NCBI GenBank assembly: GCA_022781715.1
Contig: JALETB010000025.1
Span: 1 to 45,606, forward strand
Direction: 5' to 3'
Length of the DNA stretch: 45,606 nucleotides
From: Clostridiales bacterium
GTDB taxonomy: Bacteria > Bacillota > Clostridia > Christensenellales > Borkfalkiaceae
In this document: positions 9,221 through 18,428 of the stretch, in pieces
Layout of the letters: each line of letters opens with the position of its first letter
How positions within the stretch are numbered: position 1 is the first letter of the stretch
The notes under the pieces: model-generated
The model's database searches: none
What the model was told of the DNA's origin: nothing
What the model saw: only the letters and a program-made list of their open reading frames with translations
Program-made: the position numbers and the translations under genes

Positions 9221-12200
9221 ATTTTAAAAGAATAGAACTTGTAGGGTTCAAATCTTTCGCCGACAAGCAAGAAATACAATTCGATAACGGAGTAACTTGT
9301 ATCGTAGGTCCGAACGGTTGCGGAAAAAGTAACGTAGCCGACGCTATAAGATGGGTTCTGGGCGAGCAATCTGCAAAGCAACTGAGAGGCTCGAACATGC
9401 AGGACGTTATCTTCAACGGAACGCAGAACAGAAAGGCACTTTCTTATTGCGAAGTGTCGCTCGTGTTCGACAACACCGATAAGATTTTCAAGGACCTCGA
9501 TTACACCGAAGTGGTTTTCACCAGAAAACTTTACAGATCGGGCGAAAGCGAATACTACGTCAACAGAAAACTTGCAAGGCTGAAAGATATAGTCGATTAT
9601 CTTCGCGAAGGCGGCATTTCCAAGGAAGGTTACACCATCATCGGTCAGGGCAAAGTAGCGGAGATTCTCTCCTCGAAGCCCGAGGACAGAAGAACGATTT
9701 TCGAAGAAGCCGTCGGCATTGCCAAAACCAAGCAGAAAAGGCTTGAAACCACGAGAAAACTCGACAGAACGAGAGATAATATCGTTCGTATTTCGGATAT
9801 CACGTCCGAACTCGAACGTCAGATAGAGCCGCTTAAAAAGCAGGCGGAAAAAACCCGCAGTTACATGGCTTTGTCGGACGAACTCAAATACCACGAGATT
9901 AACGCTTACCTTTATAAATCCTCGCACGCGTCGCAGTCGAAAGCCACGATAAACGGAAGAATAAGGGATATCGTAAACGAACTCGCGCTCAGAAGCGCGG
10001 AACTCGACGACGCGATAAAAAGTTATAACCGCCACCAGAAAGAGGTTGCGGACGCAGACGAATACGTAAAACAGGTCAACGACGAACTTCTCGAAAAAAC
10101 TCAGGAGTTTGAACGTCAGTCCGGTAACGCCAAGGTCTACGGCGAAAAAATCAATTATTTCAGAAATGAAATAAAAAGGCTTCGTCAGGCGGTTACGGAC
10201 GCGGAAACGCGCCTTAAAGAACTCGCGGAAGAAATTTCGGCAAAGAAAGACGGCGTGCTGGAATGCGAAAAACAACTCGCCGAACTCGAAATCAAGGGCG
10301 GCAAAGTCAGTTCCGAACTCGCGAGGGTTATCTCGGCGATTTCCGAGGGCGAACAGAACGCGCGTAACGCCCAGGACGCGATTTTAAAAAGCGTGGAATC
10401 GCTCGCCGACCTCAAACAGAATATCGGCGCGCTTTCTTCCGAAAAGAGCGTTATAGAGGCAAGGCGGAAAGAAACCAACGAACGTCTCGATTCGCTTTCC
10501 GGCAAACTCTCCGAACTTACGATGGAGAACACCGTTAAGCAAGCCGAACTTTCGCAGACAGAAAAACTCATCGCCAACACCAAAAACGATATCAAAGACA
10601 AGGAAAACGATATCGCCGCGACGAATATTTACATATCGGACATCAATTCGCGTATATTCAAACTCAATTCCGAAATAGCCGCTCTCGAAGCGAACAAACG
10701 CACGTTCGCGAGCATAAGGGATAACTTCGAAGGTTTCCCGGTTTCGGTAAGACATCTGTTGAACAGCGGAAAGAGCAACCCCGAAGTCGCGAAGAGGATA
10801 AAAGGCGTCGTCGCTAACCTTGTCAAAACGGACGCCAAATACGAAACGGCAATCGAAACATGTTTCGGCGGCGCGATGCAGAACGTCGTTACCGCAACGC
10901 CGGACGACGCGCAGTACCTCATCAATTTCCTTAAACGCACCGAGGGCGGGCGAGTAACGTTCCTCCCCGTTTCGTCGATGAAACCGAGAGCGGACGGCGC
11001 GGATACGCGTATGGCTCAGGACGAAAAAGGCGCGCTCGGGCTTGCCACATCGCTCGTTACTTATGATAAATATTTCGATAACGTAATAAGATTCCTTCTC
11101 GGCAACACGCTCGTCGTGGATACTATCGAGAACGCGACGAATATCGCCAAAAAGTATCGCTTCGGTTTCAGAATAGTTACTCTCGACGGCGACGTTCTCT
11201 CGTCCAATGGTTCTATGTCCGGCGGTTCGAGAAGGCAGGGCGCGTCGGGTATTCTTTCCATGGACAGAAAGGTTGACGACGCCGACAAAGCCATCGCCGA
11301 AAAGAAAGAGGAGATGGAGAGAAGAAACCACAAGAAGGCTCAACTCGAATCTCAGGTTGCGGAGCAGAAAGCCGACCTCGAAAGAGTCAACGTTTTCCTT
11401 CAGGATTTAAGGCAGAAGTCGGTCGCGCTCAAAGAGCAGATCGCCGCCAACGAAATCAAGATCGAGGACGTCAAAAAGGATATCGAGGGTTGCAGAAACT
11501 CTATTGCGCTCATCTCTTCGAGAATAACGGAAATCGACAGAGAATATTCGGATATCGAAAGCGGCAACCAGGCTCTCGAACAGAAGAAACGCAGCGCGTC
11601 GTCGGATGCGGCGAAGAATCAGAACGTGTTCGACGAATACAAGAAGAAGAGGGACGAACTCGTCGAGGAAAACACTCGTATTCAGGCGAAACTCGGCTCG
11701 CTTGCCGCCGAAATTAAGGCGGGACGCGACGAAATCGCCCGTATGGAAGCAGAAAGAGAAACCCTCGCAAAGAACAGAGAGAAAGATCTCCGCACCATCG
11801 ACGACGACGATTCGATAGTTTCGGGGCTTATGAGCGAGGTCGAAAAGGTCGCGCTCACCGGCTCGCAGAAAGAATATCTTCAGACGCTCAAAGACAAGAG
11901 GGCTTCGTTTGAAAGAAGAAAAGCCGAACTCGGCGAAAGCGTGCGTCAGGACAACCTCCGCCGCGAAATGGTTCAGGCAGAGATAACAAAACTCAGCGAG
12001 AAGAAGTATTCGGAAGAAGTTTCGCTCTCGAAGATCGACAGCGAACTCGAATATATGCAGCAGAGAGTTGCGGAAGAATATAACGTCACTTACGAGGATG
12101 CTCTTCCGTCGGCGGATCCGGAGTACGATATAACCATTTCGGCTCAGGAGATTTCAAGGCTCAAAAAGAAGATAAACGCTCTCGGCAGCGTCAATCCCAC

Positions 12201-12804
12201 TGCGATTGAGGACTTCGAGGTTCTCGACGCGCGTTATCAAGATATGGTGGTGCAGCGAGACGACCTTCTCAAAGCGGAAGATGACCTGAAAAACGTTATC
12301 AACGACCTCACGAACGAAATGAGCGAGAAATTCTCTGCGGGTTTCGCCAAAATCAGAGCGAACTTCTCCAGAATATTCAAGGAATTGTTCGGAGGCGGAT
12401 CTGCGGACCTTATTCTCGAACAAGGCGAAACGGACGACCCGCTCGAACAGGGCGTCGAAATCGTTGCCGAGCCGCCGGGGAAGAAGTTGCAGAAGATATC
12501 GCTTTTGTCGGGCGGCGAAATGTCGCTCACCGCAATAGCCATTCTCTTCGCTATACTGAAACTCAAGCCGATGCCGTTCGTCGTTCTCGACGAAATAGAA
12601 GCCGCGCTGGACGACGCGAACGTAGAGAGATTCGCGAACTATCTCAGGAATTTCTCGGACGATACGCAGTTCATAGTCATAACCCACAAAAAGGTTACGA
12701 TGGGTCTTGCGGACGCGCTCTTCGGCGTGACGATGCAGGAGAAAGGAGTTTCGAGAATCGTTTCGGTTAAACTCGCCGAAGTCGTCGACACGCTCGGAAC
12801 CTGA
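9217..12804 (+). CDS. smc: Chromosome segregation ATPase SMC
   Basis: Walker A GPNGCGKSN, coiled coils, hinge, LSGGE signature, VVLDEIEAALDDANV; GTG start overlapping the rnc stop. Confidence 0.97.
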   Translation: MNFKRIELVGFKSFADKQEIQFDNGVTCIVGPNGCGKSNVADAIRWVLGEQSAKQLRGSNMQDVIFNGTQNRKALSYCEVSLVFDNTDKIFKDLDYTEVVFTRKLYRSGESEYYVNRKLARLKDIVDYLREGGISKEGYTIIGQGKVAEILSSKPEDRRTIFEEAVGIAKTKQKRLETTRKLDRTRDNIVRISDITSELERQIEPLKKQAEKTRSYMALSDELKYHEINAYLYKSSHASQSKATINGRIRDIVNELALRSAELDDAIKSYNRHQKEVADADEYVKQVNDELLEKTQEFERQSGNAKVYGEKINYFRNEIKRLRQAVTDAETRLKELAEEISAKKDGVLECEKQLAELEIKGGKVSSELARVISAISEGEQNARNAQDAILKSVESLADLKQNIGALSSEKSVIEARRKETNERLDSLSGKLSELTMENTVKQAELSQTEKLIANTKNDIKDKENDIAATNIYISDINSRIFKLNSEIAALEANKRTFASIRDNFEGFPVSVRHLLNSGKSNPEVAKRIKGVVANLVKTDAKYETAIETCFGGAMQNVVTATPDDAQYLINFLKRTEGGRVTFLPVSSMKPRADGADTRMAQDEKGALGLATSLVTYDKYFDNVIRFLLGNTLVVDTIENATNIAKKYRFGFRIVTLDGDVLSSNGSMSGGSRRQGASGILSMDRKVDDADKAIAEKKEEMERRNHKKAQLESQVAEQKADLERVNVFLQDLRQKSVALKEQIAANEIKIEDVKKDIEGCRNSIALISSRITEIDREYSDIESGNQALEQKKRSASSDAAKNQNVFDEYKKKRDELVEENTRIQAKLGSLAAEIKAGRDEIARMEAERETLAKNREKDLRTIDDDDSIVSGLMSEVEKVALTGSQKEYLQTLKDKRASFERRKAELGESVRQDNLRREMVQAEITKLSEKKYSEEVSLSKIDSELEYMQQRVAEEYNVTYEDALPSADPEYDITISAQEISRLKKKINALGSVNPTAIEDFEVLDARYQDMVVQRDDLLKAEDDLKNVINDLTNEMSEKFSAGFAKIRANFSRIFKELFGGGSADLILEQGETDDPLEQGVEIVAEPPGKKLQKISLLSGGEMSLTAIAILFAILKLKPMPFVVLDEIEAALDDANVERFANYLRNFSDDTQFIVITHKKVTMGLADALFGVTMQEKGVSRIVSVKLAEVVDTLGT

Positions 12805-12810
12805 TATATA

Positions 12811-12849
12811 CGGGCAAAGTCTTGTTTCGTCGGAATCGGGCTTTGCCCG
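12811..12849 (+). other. 9-bp perfect inverted repeat between smc and ftsY
   Basis: cgggcaaag (12811-12819) and ctttgcccg (12841-12849) with a 21-nt loop; no following T-run. Confidence 0.65.
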
Positions 12850-12892
12850 CAATCGTTAAATATCGTTAATATCTATATAAGGAAAAGCAGAT

Positions 12893-13792
12893 ATGGGATT
12901 TTTCGGAAAACTTTTCGGTGCGCTTAAAAAAACGAAAGAGGGTTTGGGCAACAAACTCCGCCAACTTTTTTCAAGGGATAAAATCGGCGACGATTTTTAC
13001 GAGGACCTCGAGGACGTTCTGATATCTTCCGATATTTCGGTCACGACGGCGGATGAAATCGTCGAAAATCTTCACGACAGAATGATCGAAGAAAGAGAAT
13101 CGGACAAAGATAAAGTTCTTCAGGCTTTGAAAGACGAAATTTACGCCTGCCTCGATAACGCGGGAGAATTCGAACTCGAATACCCCGCCGTGATAATGGT
13201 AATCGGCGTGAACGGAGTTGGTAAAACCACTTCGATAGGCAAAATGGCGCACCTTTTCACTTCGCAGAAAAAGACGGTCACGATCGCCGCCGCGGACACT
13301 TTCAGAGCAGCTGCCGCCGACCAGCTCGAAATCTGGGCGGAGCGCGCGAAGGTAAGAATAGTCAAAAGCGTTGAAGGCAGCGACCCGTCCGCCGTCGTTT
13401 TCGACGCGCTTTCTTCGGTGAAAGCCAAAAAAACCGACGTTCTCATCATCGATACCGCCGGCAGGCTTCACACCAAGTCCAACCTTATGGAAGAATTGAA
13501 GAAGATGTCGAGAGTGGTGGAGAGGGAATACCCCGAAGCGCATTTCTATAAACTCATCGCTTTGGACGCGACGACCGGGCAGAACGCTTTATCGCAGGTG
13601 GAAGTGTTCAACGAAGCCGTCGGCATAGACGGAATCATTCTCACGAAACTCGACGGAACGGCGAAGGGCGGTTTCGTGGTTTCGCTCTGCAACGAACTCT
13701 GCGTACCCGTGGCATTCGTCGGAACGGGCGAAAAAATCGAGGACGTGGACACTTTCGACAAAGAATCGTTCGTGGACGCGATTTTCGACTAA
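12893..13792 (+). CDS. ftsY: Signal recognition particle receptor FtsY
   Basis: SRP GTPase NG domain: GVNGVGKTTSIGKMA, DTFRAAAADQL, DTAGRLHTKSNLMEEL, TKLDGTAKGG. Confidence 0.97.
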   Translation: MGFFGKLFGALKKTKEGLGNKLRQLFSRDKIGDDFYEDLEDVLISSDISVTTADEIVENLHDRMIEERESDKDKVLQALKDEIYACLDNAGEFELEYPAVIMVIGVNGVGKTTSIGKMAHLFTSQKKTVTIAAADTFRAAAADQLEIWAERAKVRIVKSVEGSDPSAVVFDALSSVKAKKTDVLIIDTAGRLHTKSNLMEELKKMSRVVEREYPEAHFYKLIALDATTGQNALSQVEVFNEAVGIDGIILTKLDGTAKGGFVVSLCNELCVPVAFVGTGEKIEDVDTFDKESFVDAIFD

Positions 13793-13810
13793 AAAACACA
13801 TTTAAATTTT

Positions 13811-13840
13811 GCGGTGTAAGGCAAAAATGCTTGACACCGC
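13811..13840 (+). other. Hairpin overlapping the -35 box of the ylxM-ffh promoter
   Basis: gcggtgt (13811-13817) pairs with acaccgc (13834-13840); the 3' arm includes part of TTGACA. Confidence 0.6.
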
Positions 13841-13859
13841 TATTTTATTATAGTATAAT
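13831..13859 (+). promoter_or_regulatory. Consensus promoter for ylxM-ffh
   Basis: TTGACA (13831-13836), N17, TATAAT (13854-13859). Confidence 0.8.
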
Positions 13860-13896
13860 GCAAATAGTTACAAGAGGGAAACGGGGCGGAAAAGAT

Positions 13897-14211
13897 ATGA
13901 AAGTCGGCGACGAAATCTATTATAACGAACTTTTCGCCGAGTACTGTGAACTTTTAAGCCCGGCGCAGAAAGAGATATTCGATTTATATTCGGGTATGGA
14001 TCTTTCTTTGGGCGAGATTGCGGAGATAAAAGGCATATCCCGCCAGAGCGTGTCGGACGCGGTTACCAAAGCGAAAAAACAACTTGTTTCGTTTGAGGAA
14101 AAATTGAGGCTATGTTCTAAGAAAAAGTCGATTTATCGACTTATAGAGGGGCTTAGCAAGGAAAATGAACCGATAAAAAAAGAGATTGAAAAAATTTTGG
14201 GAGATAACTGA
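13897..14211 (+). CDS. ylxM: YlxM/p13-like DNA-binding protein, ffh-associated
   Basis: YNELFAEYCELLSPAQKEIFDLYSGMDLSLGEIAEIKGISRQSVSDAVTKA HTH; directly upstream of ffh. Start set at ATG 13897. Confidence 0.88.
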   Translation: MKVGDEIYYNELFAEYCELLSPAQKEIFDLYSGMDLSLGEIAEIKGISRQSVSDAVTKAKKQLVSFEEKLRLCSKKKSIYRLIEGLSKENEPIKKEIEKILGDN

Positions 14212-15530
14212 TGGCGGTATTCCAAGGTCTGTCCGAAAAACTTAATCACATATTTTCCAAGATGACCAAAAAAGGCAGGCTCACCGAACTTGAAATAAAG
14301 CAGGCGATGAGAGAGGTCAGGATAGCCCTTCTCGAAGCGGACGTAAACTTAAACGTCGCCAAGGACTTCATCGCAAAGGTGAGCGAAAAGGCCGTCGGGC
14401 AGGAAATTTTAAAGAGTCTCAGCCCGGCGCAACAGGTCATAAAAATCGTAAACGAAGAGTTGACCGAACTTATGGGGTCGACGAACAGCAAACTCATCGT
14501 CAGTCCGGAGCCGCCCACGGTTATAATGATGTGCGGACTTCAGGGCGCGGGTAAGACCACGCTTTGCGGAAAACTTGCCGTTTATCTTAAAAAACAAAAC
14601 AAAAAACCATTGCTTGCCGCTTGTGACGTTTATCGTCCCGCGGCGATAAATCAACTTAAAATCGTCGGTGAAAAAGCCGGTGCGGACGTGTTCGAAAAAG
14701 GTCAGGGCAACCCCGTCAAAATTGCGACGGAAGCCGTCGAACACGCTAAAAAGTACGGCTATGACACCGTTATCGTGGATACGGCAGGCAGACTTCATAT
14801 CGACGAAGCGTTGATGGAAGAACTGGAAAACATCACCAAGGCGATAAGAGTGGACGAAATTCTGCTCACGGTCGATTCGATGACCGGTCAGGACGCCGTT
14901 AACGTTGCGAAAACGTTCAACGAAAGGCTCGAACTCACCGGCGTCGTCCTCACAAAACTCGACGGCGATACGCGCGGCGGCGCGTGCCTTTCGATAAAAG
15001 CGGTCACGGGCAAACCGATAAAATTCGCGTCCGTCGGCGAAAAACTCACCGACCTCGAGCCGTTTTATCCGGACAGAATGGCGAACCGAATCCTCGGAAT
15101 GGGCGACGTTCTCTCGCTTATCGAAAAAGCGCAGGAAGCCGTTTCGGAAGAGCAGATGGAAAAGATGGAGCGCAAGTTCAAATCGAACAGTTTCACTCTG
15201 GACGATTATCTCGAACAGTTTGCGATGCTCAAAAAAATGGGCGGCGCGAAGAGCCTTCTGAGCATGCTCCCAGGTATGGGAACGAAAGTTAAAATCAGCG
15301 ACGGCGACATTGACGAAAAGAAAATCGAACGCACCAAAGCGATTATCCTCTCGATGACGAAAAAGGAACGGAACGACCCTTCGATAATCAACTTTTCGAG
15401 AAAAACGAGGATCGCGAAGGGCAGCGGAACGACGATTCAGGAAATAAATCAACTTCTCAAACAGTTCGAACAAACCAAACAGATGATGAAGATGATGAAA
15501 AACAAACGCGGTTTCAAAATGCCGTTCTAA
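14211..15530 (+). CDS. ffh: Signal recognition particle protein Ffh
   Basis: GLQGAGKTTLCGKLA, DTAGRLHIDEALMEEL, TKLDGDTRGG; C-terminal M domain (MLPGMG). Confidence 0.97.
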   Translation: MAVFQGLSEKLNHIFSKMTKKGRLTELEIKQAMREVRIALLEADVNLNVAKDFIAKVSEKAVGQEILKSLSPAQQVIKIVNEELTELMGSTNSKLIVSPEPPTVIMMCGLQGAGKTTLCGKLAVYLKKQNKKPLLAACDVYRPAAINQLKIVGEKAGADVFEKGQGNPVKIATEAVEHAKKYGYDTVIVDTAGRLHIDEALMEELENITKAIRVDEILLTVDSMTGQDAVNVAKTFNERLELTGVVLTKLDGDTRGGACLSIKAVTGKPIKFASVGEKLTDLEPFYPDRMANRILGMGDVLSLIEKAQEAVSEEQMEKMERKFKSNSFTLDDYLEQFAMLKKMGGAKSLLSMLPGMGTKVKISDGDIDEKKIERTKAIILSMTKKERNDPSIINFSRKTRIAKGSGTTIQEINQLLKQFEQTKQMMKMMKNKRGFKMPF

Positions 15531-15665
15531 GAGCGGAAAATCGCAAACGAAATGCCGCTTTGAGAGCGGAAATCGGTAAAAACGCAAAAATAACAAAACA
15601 AGAAAGCAACGTAAAGAATTTTACGAGCGATAAATCATGAAATTATTAAACGGAGGATATAAATC

Positions 15666-15962
15666 ATGGCAGTAAAAATGAGATTGACAAGACTCGGGGA
15701 TAAGAAATCTCCCACTTATCGTATCGTTGTTATCGACAGCAGAAAGGCAAGAGACGGCGAATATATCGATAATATCGGACATTACAACCCCACCGCAAAT
15801 CCTGCGGAAGTCGTAATCGACAAAGAGAAAGCGGCAGACTGGCTTGCTAAAGGCGTACAGCCCACCGAAACCGTAAGAGCGCTTCTTCTCAACGCCGGCG
15901 TTATCGAGAAGTCCGAAAAATTGTCGCCTTCCAAGACTAACCCCAAGAAGAAAAAGAAGTAA
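15666..15962 (+). CDS. rpsP: 30S ribosomal protein bS16
   Basis: MAVKMRLTRLGDKKSPTYRIVVIDSRKARDGEYIDNIGHYNP. Confidence 0.97.
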   Translation: MAVKMRLTRLGDKKSPTYRIVVIDSRKARDGEYIDNIGHYNPTANPAEVVIDKEKAADWLAKGVQPTETVRALLLNAGVIEKSEKLSPSKTNPKKKKK

Positions 15963-15982
15963 TTTTCGGGAAGTGAAAGTGA

Positions 15983-16219
15983 ATGTTGGATTTAATTAAG
16001 TATATCGTCGATCATTTTGCCGAGGATCCGGCTAACGTCGACTATAACGTTGTCGAAAAAGGCAATGCCGTGGACGTTACGATTCTTCTTAACGAAAGCG
16101 ATATGGGCAAGGTGATAGGTCGTCAGGGAAAAATCGCCAAGGCGCTCCGCACCATCGTCAATTCCGCTTCCAAAAAGACGGGCAAAAGATACAACATCGA
16201 AATCAAGGGAAAGAACTAA
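15983..16219 (+). CDS. khpA: KH-domain RNA-binding protein
   Basis: KH motif VIGRQGKIAKALRTIV; between rpsP and rimM. Confidence 0.92.
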   Translation: MLDLIKYIVDHFAEDPANVDYNVVEKGNAVDVTILLNESDMGKVIGRQGKIAKALRTIVNSASKKTGKRYNIEIKGKN

Positions 16220-16249
16220 ACGCTTTTTTCCGATATTTCAGCAATAATC

Positions 16250-16284
16250 GGCTGCGTTTTAAAATCATAAAACGCAGCCCTTTT
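16250..16284 (+). terminator. Strong hairpin terminator immediately upstream of rimM
   Basis: ggctgcgtttta-aaatca-taaaacgcagcc, 12-bp perfect stem, then cttttt. Confidence 0.8.
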
Positions 16285-16294
16285 TAAAATTCCT

Positions 16295-16801
16295 ATGACA
16301 GACAAAATAGAAATAGGCGCGGTTGCAAAACCGCAGGGGATAAAAGGCGAACTAAAAATCAGGCTTTTTTGCGACGGCTTCGATTCGGTTAAAAACATAA
16401 CCGAAGCCGAGGTTGACGGGAAGGTTTATAAGGTTGAAAGTTTCCGTTTCTGCGGCGGCGAGGAGGCGATTTTAAAACTCGTCGGGCTTGACGACAGGAA
16501 TCAAGCCGAACTTTTGCGCAGAAAAGAAGTGTTCGCGCATAAAAACGAAATCGAAGTCGAAGATGGAAGGTATTTCATCTCCGACGTTTTAGGTTGCAAA
16601 CTCTGTCTCACGAGCGGAAAAGAACTCGGCGAGATTTTTGATATAATAAGCGGAAACGTGGATTATTATTACGTTAAAACGAGCGAGGGAACGGCTGTTT
16701 TCCCTCTTATCGACGGGCTTTTAGAAAACGTTGATATTGAAGCGAAGAAAGTTACGGTGAATGCGAAGAAGTTCACGGAGGTGGTGATGTATGAGGATTG
16801 A
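16295..16801 (+). CDS. rimM: Ribosome maturation factor RimM
   Basis: IEIGAVAKPQGIKGELKIRLFCDGFDSV..., locus context before trmD. Confidence 0.92.
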   Translation: MTDKIEIGAVAKPQGIKGELKIRLFCDGFDSVKNITEAEVDGKVYKVESFRFCGGEEAILKLVGLDDRNQAELLRRKEVFAHKNEIEVEDGRYFISDVLGCKLCLTSGKELGEIFDIISGNVDYYYVKTSEGTAVFPLIDGLLENVDIEAKKVTVNAKKFTEVVMYED

Positions 16802-17525
16802 CATTCTTACCCTTTTCCCCGAAATGTTCACACCGCTCACCGAGAGCATAATCGGCAGGGCAATCAAGTCCGGGAAAGTGGAAATCGTCGTTACCGATAT
16901 CCGCGATTACACGGAAAACAAACACAGAAAATGCGACGATTACCCCTTCGGGGGCGGCGCGGGAATGGTAATGACTCCTCAGCCGATTTATTCGGCTGTT
17001 CAGGCGGTCGACCCGAACCACGAGGCGAGAAGAATTTTTATGTCGCCTAAGGGGCGGAGATTTTGTCAGGGAATGGTTTCCGAACTGCTTTCCTACGACA
17101 GAATTTTGCTTCTTTGCGGGCATTACGAGGGCGTGGACCAACGAGCGCTCGACCTGTGCATAGACGAGGAAATGTCGCTCGGCGATTTCGTGCTTACGGG
17201 CGGAGAAATCCCCGCGATGGCGATAACCGATTGCGTTTGCAGGTATATCGACGGGGTTATTTCCGGCGAAAGTCTGTCCGAAGAGAGTTTCACGGGTAAT
17301 CTTCTCGAATATCCGCAGTTTACGCGGCCGCAGGTTTTCATGGGGCTTTCCGTGCCGGAAGTTCTTGTTTCGGGCAATCATAAAGAAGTGGATAAGTGGC
17401 GCAGAAACGAAGCGGTTAAAATAACAAAAAAACTTCGCCCCGACCTGATTGCTTCCGCATCTGGGGTTACATCGGTATCCGGTGGCGCGTCCGCATCGGA
17501 GAACGCGCCCGCAAAAAAGGACTGA
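16791..17525 (+). CDS. trmD: tRNA (guanine-N1)-methyltransferase TrmD
   Basis: MRIDILTLFPEMF, LLCGHYEGVDQR, SLGDFVLTGGE. Confidence 0.96.
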   Translation: MRIDILTLFPEMFTPLTESIIGRAIKSGKVEIVVTDIRDYTENKHRKCDDYPFGGGAGMVMTPQPIYSAVQAVDPNHEARRIFMSPKGRRFCQGMVSELLSYDRILLLCGHYEGVDQRALDLCIDEEMSLGDFVLTGGEIPAMAITDCVCRYIDGVISGESLSEESFTGNLLEYPQFTRPQVFMGLSVPEVLVSGNHKEVDKWRRNEAVKITKKLRPDLIASASGVTSVSGGASASENAPAKKD

Positions 17526-17531
17526 GCGAAT

Positions 17532-18425
17532 ATGGAAAACAACGAAAGAAAGATAAACTGGTTTCCGGGACATATGGCGAAGGCTTTGCGGCAGATGGAA
17601 GCCGACGCGAAGTTGTGCGACGGTGTTATTCTCGTAATGGACGCGCGCGCGGTTTTCGCGTGTTTCAACAAACGGCTCGATAAGATTTTCGGCAACAAAC
17701 CTGTTGTTTACTGTATCAATAAAAGAGATCTTATCTCCACGGCTCAGGCTAAAAAAATCGAGAGTTATTTTAAACAAAACAACCTCGTTTATGAACTTAT
17801 AGACGGACTTTCCAAGCGTGATGGGCAGAATTTGCGCGCTAAATGCGACATCGCTCTGAAAGAAAAAATCGAGCGGAACGCCGCCAAGGGCGTGACCAGA
17901 ACGTTGCGTTTTATGGTCGCGGGATTGCCGAACACGGGTAAGTCTACAATTATAAATACGATAAGCGGCTCCAAGAAAGCGGAAACGGGCAACAAGGCGG
18001 GAATCACGCGGAGCAACAAATGGATAAGACTCGGTAATTTCGACCTTCTCGACACGCCCGGAACGATGCCGCCGAACATCGAAAATCAGATCTACGCAAG
18101 GCATCTCGCCTACATCGGCGCGATAAACGACGATATTCTTCATACGGAGGACCTCGCGCTCGAACTTATTAAGGAACTCGCGAAGATTGCTCCGAAGGAA
18201 TTTAAAGAGAAATACAAACTCGATTCGCTTGACAAAGAGCCGCTCGCGCTGTTCGACGAGATTTGCAAAAAACGTGGATATCTTCTCCGAGGCGGAGAGA
18301 GCGATTACGAGCGCGCGGCAAAAGCAATCATCGACGATTTTCGCAAGGGCAGAATAGGTAAAATTGCGCTCGAAACCGAGCCTGTCGGGAATCAGGTAAA
18401 GCCCGCCGAAAAGGAAAATAACTGA
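17532..18425 (+). CDS. rbgA: Ribosome biogenesis GTPase RbgA/YlqF
   Basis: INWFPGHMAKALRQM; circularly permuted GTPase with NKRDL before GLPNTGKSTIIN. Confidence 0.95.
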   Translation: MENNERKINWFPGHMAKALRQMEADAKLCDGVILVMDARAVFACFNKRLDKIFGNKPVVYCINKRDLISTAQAKKIESYFKQNNLVYELIDGLSKRDGQNLRAKCDIALKEKIERNAAKGVTRTLRFMVAGLPNTGKSTIINTISGSKKAETGNKAGITRSNKWIRLGNFDLLDTPGTMPPNIENQIYARHLAYIGAINDDILHTEDLALELIKELAKIAPKEFKEKYKLDSLDKEPLALFDEICKKRGYLLRGGESDYERAAKAIIDDFRKGRIGKIALETEPVGNQVKPAEKENN

Positions 18426-18428
18426 AAA

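Noticed and set aside
8806-10275. 489-aa antisense ORF opposite rnc/smc
   Set aside because: It lies antisense to strongly supported rnc and smc coding sequence. Its Phe/Arg-rich composition is what codon bias on the opposite strand would produce.
16773-18143. 456-aa antisense ORF opposite trmD/rbgA
   Set aside because: Antisense shadow of two recognised genes.
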